Assembly: GCA_049671305.1 (NCBI GenBank)
Contig: JBATUR010000062.1
Span: 1-34,974 of the forward strand
Source: CADCTM01 sp049671305
GTDB taxonomy: Bacteria; Cyanobacteriota; Cyanobacteriia; Cyanobacteriales; Coleofasciculaceae
Direction: 5' to 3'
Length of the DNA stretch: 34,974 nucleotides
How positions within the stretch are numbered: position 1 is the first letter of the stretch; every line of letters begins with the position of its first letter. Shown here in pieces: positions 31,932 to 34,974 of this stretch. A program made the translations under genes and the position numbers. Under the pieces are notes generated by a model, which did no database searches, was not told where the DNA came from, and saw only the letters and a program-made list of their open reading frames with translations.

Positions 31932-32729
31932 ATGAGTCGTCTAAGTCTATCTGAAAAAAAGGAACTCCAAAAAGAACAAGGCGAGGTTCTGCAACAGTTG
32001 GAAGAATGGCTAGAAACACCTATGCTCTTGCTTGGCTTTGTGTGGCTAGGGTTGTTAGTTGTCGAACTGATTTGGGGATTAAATTCTCTACTTGAAATCA
32101 CCAGCAATGTGATTTGGATCATCTTTGTGCTGGATTTCGCCGTGCGATTCACTCTGGCATCTCACAAACTCGCCTACCTCAAGCAAAACTGGTTAACAGC
32201 CATCTCCCTTCTGTTGCCAGCCTTGCGCGTCTTCCGCATTGGGCGCGTTTTCCGCATACTTAGAGCTACCCGTGGAGTACGACTAGTGCGGGTTATCAGT
32301 TCTCTAAATCGCGGTATGCGTGCCCTTAGAGCTAGCATGAGCCGTCGTGGCTTTGGTTACATCATCGCACTGACGCTGGTAGTAACGCTAGTAGGAGCAG
32401 CAGGGATGTATGCCTTTGAGAGCGCTAACCCTGACGGCGGATTTAAGGATTATAGTGGTGCACTGTGGTGGACAGCCATGCTCATGACCACAATCGGTTC
32501 AGATTACTCGCCCCAAACTCCAGAGGGTAGGGTACTGTACCTGTTTTTAGCTTTGTATGCCTTTGCTATGTTTGGTTATGTAACTGCAACACTCTCCACC
32601 TTCTTTATCGGTCGCGACGCCGAAAGCGAAGAGGCAGAGGTAGCAGGTGCAAAATCGATTGCCGCGCTCCATGAGGAAATCGTAGCATTGCGGGCTGAGA
32701 TTCGAGCGTCTCGTCACCCGGAAAGTTGA
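31932..32729 (+). CDS. Ion channel of the voltage-gated superfamily with non-canonical filter
   Basis: 265 residues with a coiled-coil-like N-terminus and six membrane segments. The S4-like helix is very basic (LRVFRIGRVFRILRATRGVR, then LVRVISSLNRGMRALRA). The pore loop reads LMTTIGSDYSPQ (Met185 to about 196). The K+ filter TVGYGD is changed to TIGSDY, so ion selectivity is uncertain. The C-terminal tail after S6 is a short coiled coil (EEIVALRAEIRA), as used for tetramer assembly. It stands alone. It differs from the first channel of the window in filter, tail and lack of a zinc ribbon. Confidence 0.87.
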   Translation: MSRLSLSEKKELQKEQGEVLQQLEEWLETPMLLLGFVWLGLLVVELIWGLNSLLEITSNVIWIIFVLDFAVRFTLASHKLAYLKQNWLTAISLLLPALRVFRIGRVFRILRATRGVRLVRVISSLNRGMRALRASMSRRGFGYIIALTLVVTLVGAAGMYAFESANPDGGFKDYSGALWWTAMLMTTIGSDYSPQTPEGRVLYLFLALYAFAMFGYVTATLSTFFIGRDAESEEAEVAGAKSIAALHEEIVALRAEIRASRHPES

Positions 32730-32799
32730 ACTTGGTCGTATCGATAACCCCGCCAATTAGTACTTATCATAGTTGATGATTAATGATTCATGAGTCGCC

Positions 32800-34143
32800 C
32801 TAATCCCAGTCTTGTTTACTACGAAGTTCTAGGGCTTTGACTGCCGCTTCGTATTGCTCTTTGATAAAATCGCTATCATACTCCTCCCCCACAGCCTCAC
32901 AGCTACCTCGCTCAATCATTTGGGCATGATGTAGCAATGCCGCTCGATCTTTTTGGTTACGGGTATAGGGAGCAATACGAGCGATCGCTTCTAGCAAGCG
33001 AATTGTTACCGACACATCACTTTGTCCATACCGTCGAATTTGGTTAAATGCGGCGTCAGCTAGCTCTGGGAAAGTTATTGGGTTGGCAATCACACGCAGA
33101 TTCTCGTCCTCATCATAGCGGTAGGGTGAGGGGTAATCTTTTTGGGCGAGGCGGGACAGTCCAGCACTGAGCCTGTCAATACACCTAACTGCAGTGAACG
33201 GGTCATTTATCCCCGGAGAAAGGGCACGCAGAGCCATCTCCACCAACTCAGTGATGGGAAACTCAATATCCTGCTGTTCCGTCCGTTCCCTACCTAAAAT
33301 AAAAGTATTTTCGATCTGTTCGGCAAGTTTCTCATCTACCCGTTCTTTAGGAAAAGCCATCACCAGTTCACTGCCCTCAATCACAAATTTTCCTGGTCGA
33401 GGATCGACGCGCAACAGCAAGTCGTTTTCGCGGGCAAGCTTCAACAACCTGTCCTCATCAATAACTTGCAGATAACCATTAGCAGTCGATTGAATTTGGT
33501 AAGATCGGGAGTCGAAAGAAGCGGGGATTTCTCCGATCTTATGCTTGGATGGCGACGTACTTTGTCCCAATTTTTCGGGAAATAGCCGATCAATCGCTTG
33601 ATCTAAATCGGTAGTCACTTCATTAATGACGTGGGATGTTTGAATGATCGTCGAGGCGTGATTGATAAAGTAAATCAGTACGCCGACGCTGATCAGTGCC
33701 AGCACAATGCCAACCGTAACCGAAAGCTGCGGCACAAATATGTCATAGTCCTGTCCCCGAACGGCTCGCAAGACGAGCAAGCAGTAAACAAAGGTAGAAA
33801 TAAAGGCGCCGAGGACGAATTGATTGCCCCGATCTTGCATGAAAGTACGCATCAATCGCGGACCAAAATTGGAAGAGGCAAGCTGAAGTGCAACAATCGA
33901 GATCGAGAAAGCTGTAGCCGTAACGCTGATCATCGAACCCACAACGGCTGAAAGCAAGCCTCGTGCCCCGTCGGGTCCACCTGTATAAATCCAGCCCCAT
34001 TTCTCTACAGGTCCGTCCTTGCCCATGCGGTCAAGCGTCAGCATCGAAAACGCTAAAACAACCGCAGTGGTTGCCATGATTGTTGGCACGAACCAGTAGC
34101 TGGAGTTGAGCGTGTCCCATGATTTTTGCAGCTTGACTTTCAT
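32800..34143 (-). CDS. DUF2254 family membrane protein
   Basis: 447 residues. The N-terminal half has four membrane helices (FVPTIMATTAVVLAFSML, GLLSAVVGSMISVTATAFSI, VLGAFISTFVYCLLVL, VTVGIVLALISVGVLIYFIN) with the family signature around ALQLASSNFGPRLMRTFMQD. The C-terminal half is cytoplasmic, with RALSPGINDPFTAVRCIDRL typical of the family. The start is supported by GGAG eight bases upstream. The function of the family is unknown. It is convergent with the channel gene at 31932 and divergent from the secreted protein gene at 34296. Confidence 0.92.
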   Translation of the reverse strand: MKVKLQKSWDTLNSSYWFVPTIMATTAVVLAFSMLTLDRMGKDGPVEKWGWIYTGGPDGARGLLSAVVGSMISVTATAFSISIVALQLASSNFGPRLMRTFMQDRGNQFVLGAFISTFVYCLLVLRAVRGQDYDIFVPQLSVTVGIVLALISVGVLIYFINHASTIIQTSHVINEVTTDLDQAIDRLFPEKLGQSTSPSKHKIGEIPASFDSRSYQIQSTANGYLQVIDEDRLLKLARENDLLLRVDPRPGKFVIEGSELVMAFPKERVDEKLAEQIENTFILGRERTEQQDIEFPITELVEMALRALSPGINDPFTAVRCIDRLSAGLSRLAQKDYPSPYRYDEDENLRVIANPITFPELADAAFNQIRRYGQSDVSVTIRLLEAIARIAPYTRNQKDRAALLHHAQMIERGSCEAVGEEYDSDFIKEQYEAAVKALELRSKQDWD

Positions 34144-34295
34144 TAATAATACTCCGGACAGTTTTTTCCTCAGAGAAGCTTGCTGGTTGTGATGGATGAA
34201 AGGGAAACTTTAATTTTGTTGTTTTTCCGTAATCATCTGTACGCTAGTTGTAGAGCTTAATAACAAATTTAACGATATAGCTTCCATACTCAATC

Positions 34296-34697
34296 ATGCA
34301 ACTTTTTCAGAGATCTTTGCACCAGTTAGTTTTATCTGTAGTTGGTATATCACTATCACTTCCTTTAGCGCAAACTGTTCAAGCAACTCCAGCACAACAA
34401 GTACGTCACTTCTGTTACAAGAATGATAGTGTGTTTGCTGCTGCGGAGACTAAGAATTTTTGGGTAAGTATCTGCGGTGGTGACCTACCACATACTTATG
34501 TAGGTGTAAATAAAAGTACTGGTCAGACTATACGGCTACCTCTCAGTATAAATGGAGTGGAGTCTAAAGGAACATACTTTGAAGCTGTTAATGGCGAATA
34601 TACTTACATTTTGGCTGATTCTGCCAAAGGCAAAAACTTGACCGTTTCTAGAGGTACTCGTGAACTCTTGCGCGAACCAGTAATTAGAGGTTGGTAA
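34296..34697 (+). CDS. Small secreted protein
   Basis: 133 residues with a Sec signal peptide: basic start, hydrophobic core LVLSVVGISLSLPLA, and a cleavage site expected after VQA (residue 30). The mature part of about 103 residues is beta-rich (FWVSICGGDLPHTYVGVNKS, TYFEAVNGEYTYILADSAKG) with two Cys that could form a disulfide (HFCYKN and SICGGD). No known domain recognised. It is probably periplasmic or extracellular. It starts about 150 bases from the DUF2254 start on the opposite strand. Confidence 0.8.
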   Translation: MQLFQRSLHQLVLSVVGISLSLPLAQTVQATPAQQVRHFCYKNDSVFAAAETKNFWVSICGGDLPHTYVGVNKSTGQTIRLPLSINGVESKGTYFEAVNGEYTYILADSAKGKNLTVSRGTRELLREPVIRGW

Positions 34698-34753
34698 GTG
34701 CAGAAAGCTAGGTTTGACTAATTTTTCATCAATAAATCGTAGTAATTACAAGG

Positions 34754-34787
34754 GACTCCTAGCAGTAGCTTTAGGGGTCTTTAATTT
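34754..34787. terminator. Putative terminator between convergent genes
   Basis: GACTCCTA (34754-34761) and TAGGGGTC (34772-34779) form an 8-bp stem with one G-T pair, followed by TTTAATTT. It lies about 55 bases after the secreted-protein stop and could also serve the minus-strand reading frame that enters from the window end. Confidence 0.5.
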
Positions 34788-34816
34788 GGCACTTAATTGC
34801 TAATACAAAGTAATAT

Positions 34817-34974
34817 CTAAGACTTGCTTGAAATCAAGCTTCGGAAGAAAACATCTAATTTTTCAGGATTAACAAGTTCAAAGATTGAACTATCTTCATA
34901 AACGTTAGCTTGGAAATGTTTTTGGAGCCGCGATCGCCTTATCGATATGACTAAACAACAATTCTTTGCGTCTT
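34817..34974 (-). CDS. Possible C-terminal fragment of a gene running off the window
   Basis: An open frame enters from beyond the right edge and ends at TAG 34817-34819, giving 51 residues. The last 35 or so read like a folded protein end (RLQKHFQANVYEDSSIFELV, NPEKLDVFFRSL). The first residues at the edge (CCLVISIRRS) are less convincing, so a frameshift or chance frame is possible. No family recognised. Confidence 0.35.
   Translation of the reverse strand, partial: DAKNCCLVISIRRSRLQKHFQANVYEDSSIFELVNPEKLDVFFRSLISSKS

Noticed and set aside
33631..33951. 106-codon plus-strand frame under the DUF2254 gene
   Set aside because: Antisense shadow of a clear membrane-protein gene; very rich in Arg, Asn and His, with no fold.

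Overview
The window looks like a cyanobacterial chromosome segment. The palindrome GCGATCGC (HIP1) recurs about every 1-2 kb on both strands, for example near 160, 1503, 5656, 12243, 14703, 19498, 20077, 28356 and 32988. Several gene families are typical of cyanobacteria: the Npun_R2479-type HD metalloprotein, DUF3611, a cyanobacterial-type MutL, and a WD40 regulator with a STAND ATPase. No genus can be named from this alone. There is no rRNA, CRISPR array or intact transposon; one tRNA-Asn is present.

Layout. 1-3160: a compact plus-strand operon of an ArsR-type repressor, an SRPBCC protein, a cupin, an NAD-dependent epimerase-like protein and an alpha/beta hydrolase. It sits behind a promoter that contains a two-part palindromic operator. 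3236-4163: a strong hairpin, then S-formylglutathione hydrolase. 4615-5532: an HD-domain metalloprotein with its own terminator. 5793-10420: a two-gene unit of a RapA/SNF2-like ATPase followed 8 bases later by an Hsp70/actin-fold ATPase. 10524-13276 (minus strand): a decayed DUF3368 gene, an ABC exporter half-transporter and a hypothetical gene. 13328-13399: tRNA-Asn(GUU). 13430-14223: an accessory patch with hairpin repeats, a DUF559 nuclease gene broken by one stop codon, a 53-codon ORF and a tandem 14-bp repeat. 14386-17965: a NACHT-like STAND ATPase gene overlapping a WD40 gene. 18008-20495 (minus): mutL overlapping a voltage-gated-type channel with a zinc ribbon. 20586-26664 (minus): histidine kinase, two Ras-like small GTPases, a large inner-membrane protein with BON and OmpA domains, and a coiled-coil protein. 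26892-34974: mixed housekeeping and membrane genes, namely an Fe-S aldo/keto reductase, a DUF151 nuclease, riboflavin synthase, a lipoprotein, a DUF3611 protein, a second channel, a DUF2254 protein and a secreted protein.

How genes work together. Three neighbourhoods look like functional systems. (1) The helicase/Hsp70 pair has the form of a two-component DNA- or RNP-remodelling system, possibly defensive. (2) The STAND ATPase and WD40 proteins look like one NLR-type sensor split over two coupled genes, with very similar blades that differ mainly at likely ligand-facing positions. A broken nuclease gene lies beside them. (3) The GTPase/kinase/OmpA cluster looks like a signalling device linking the peptidoglycan side of the envelope to cytoplasmic Ras-like switches. 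One of its GTPases naturally carries Asn where the Mg-binding Ser/Thr of the P-loop should be. These functional readings are inference; domain calls rest on motifs read by eye, with no database search.
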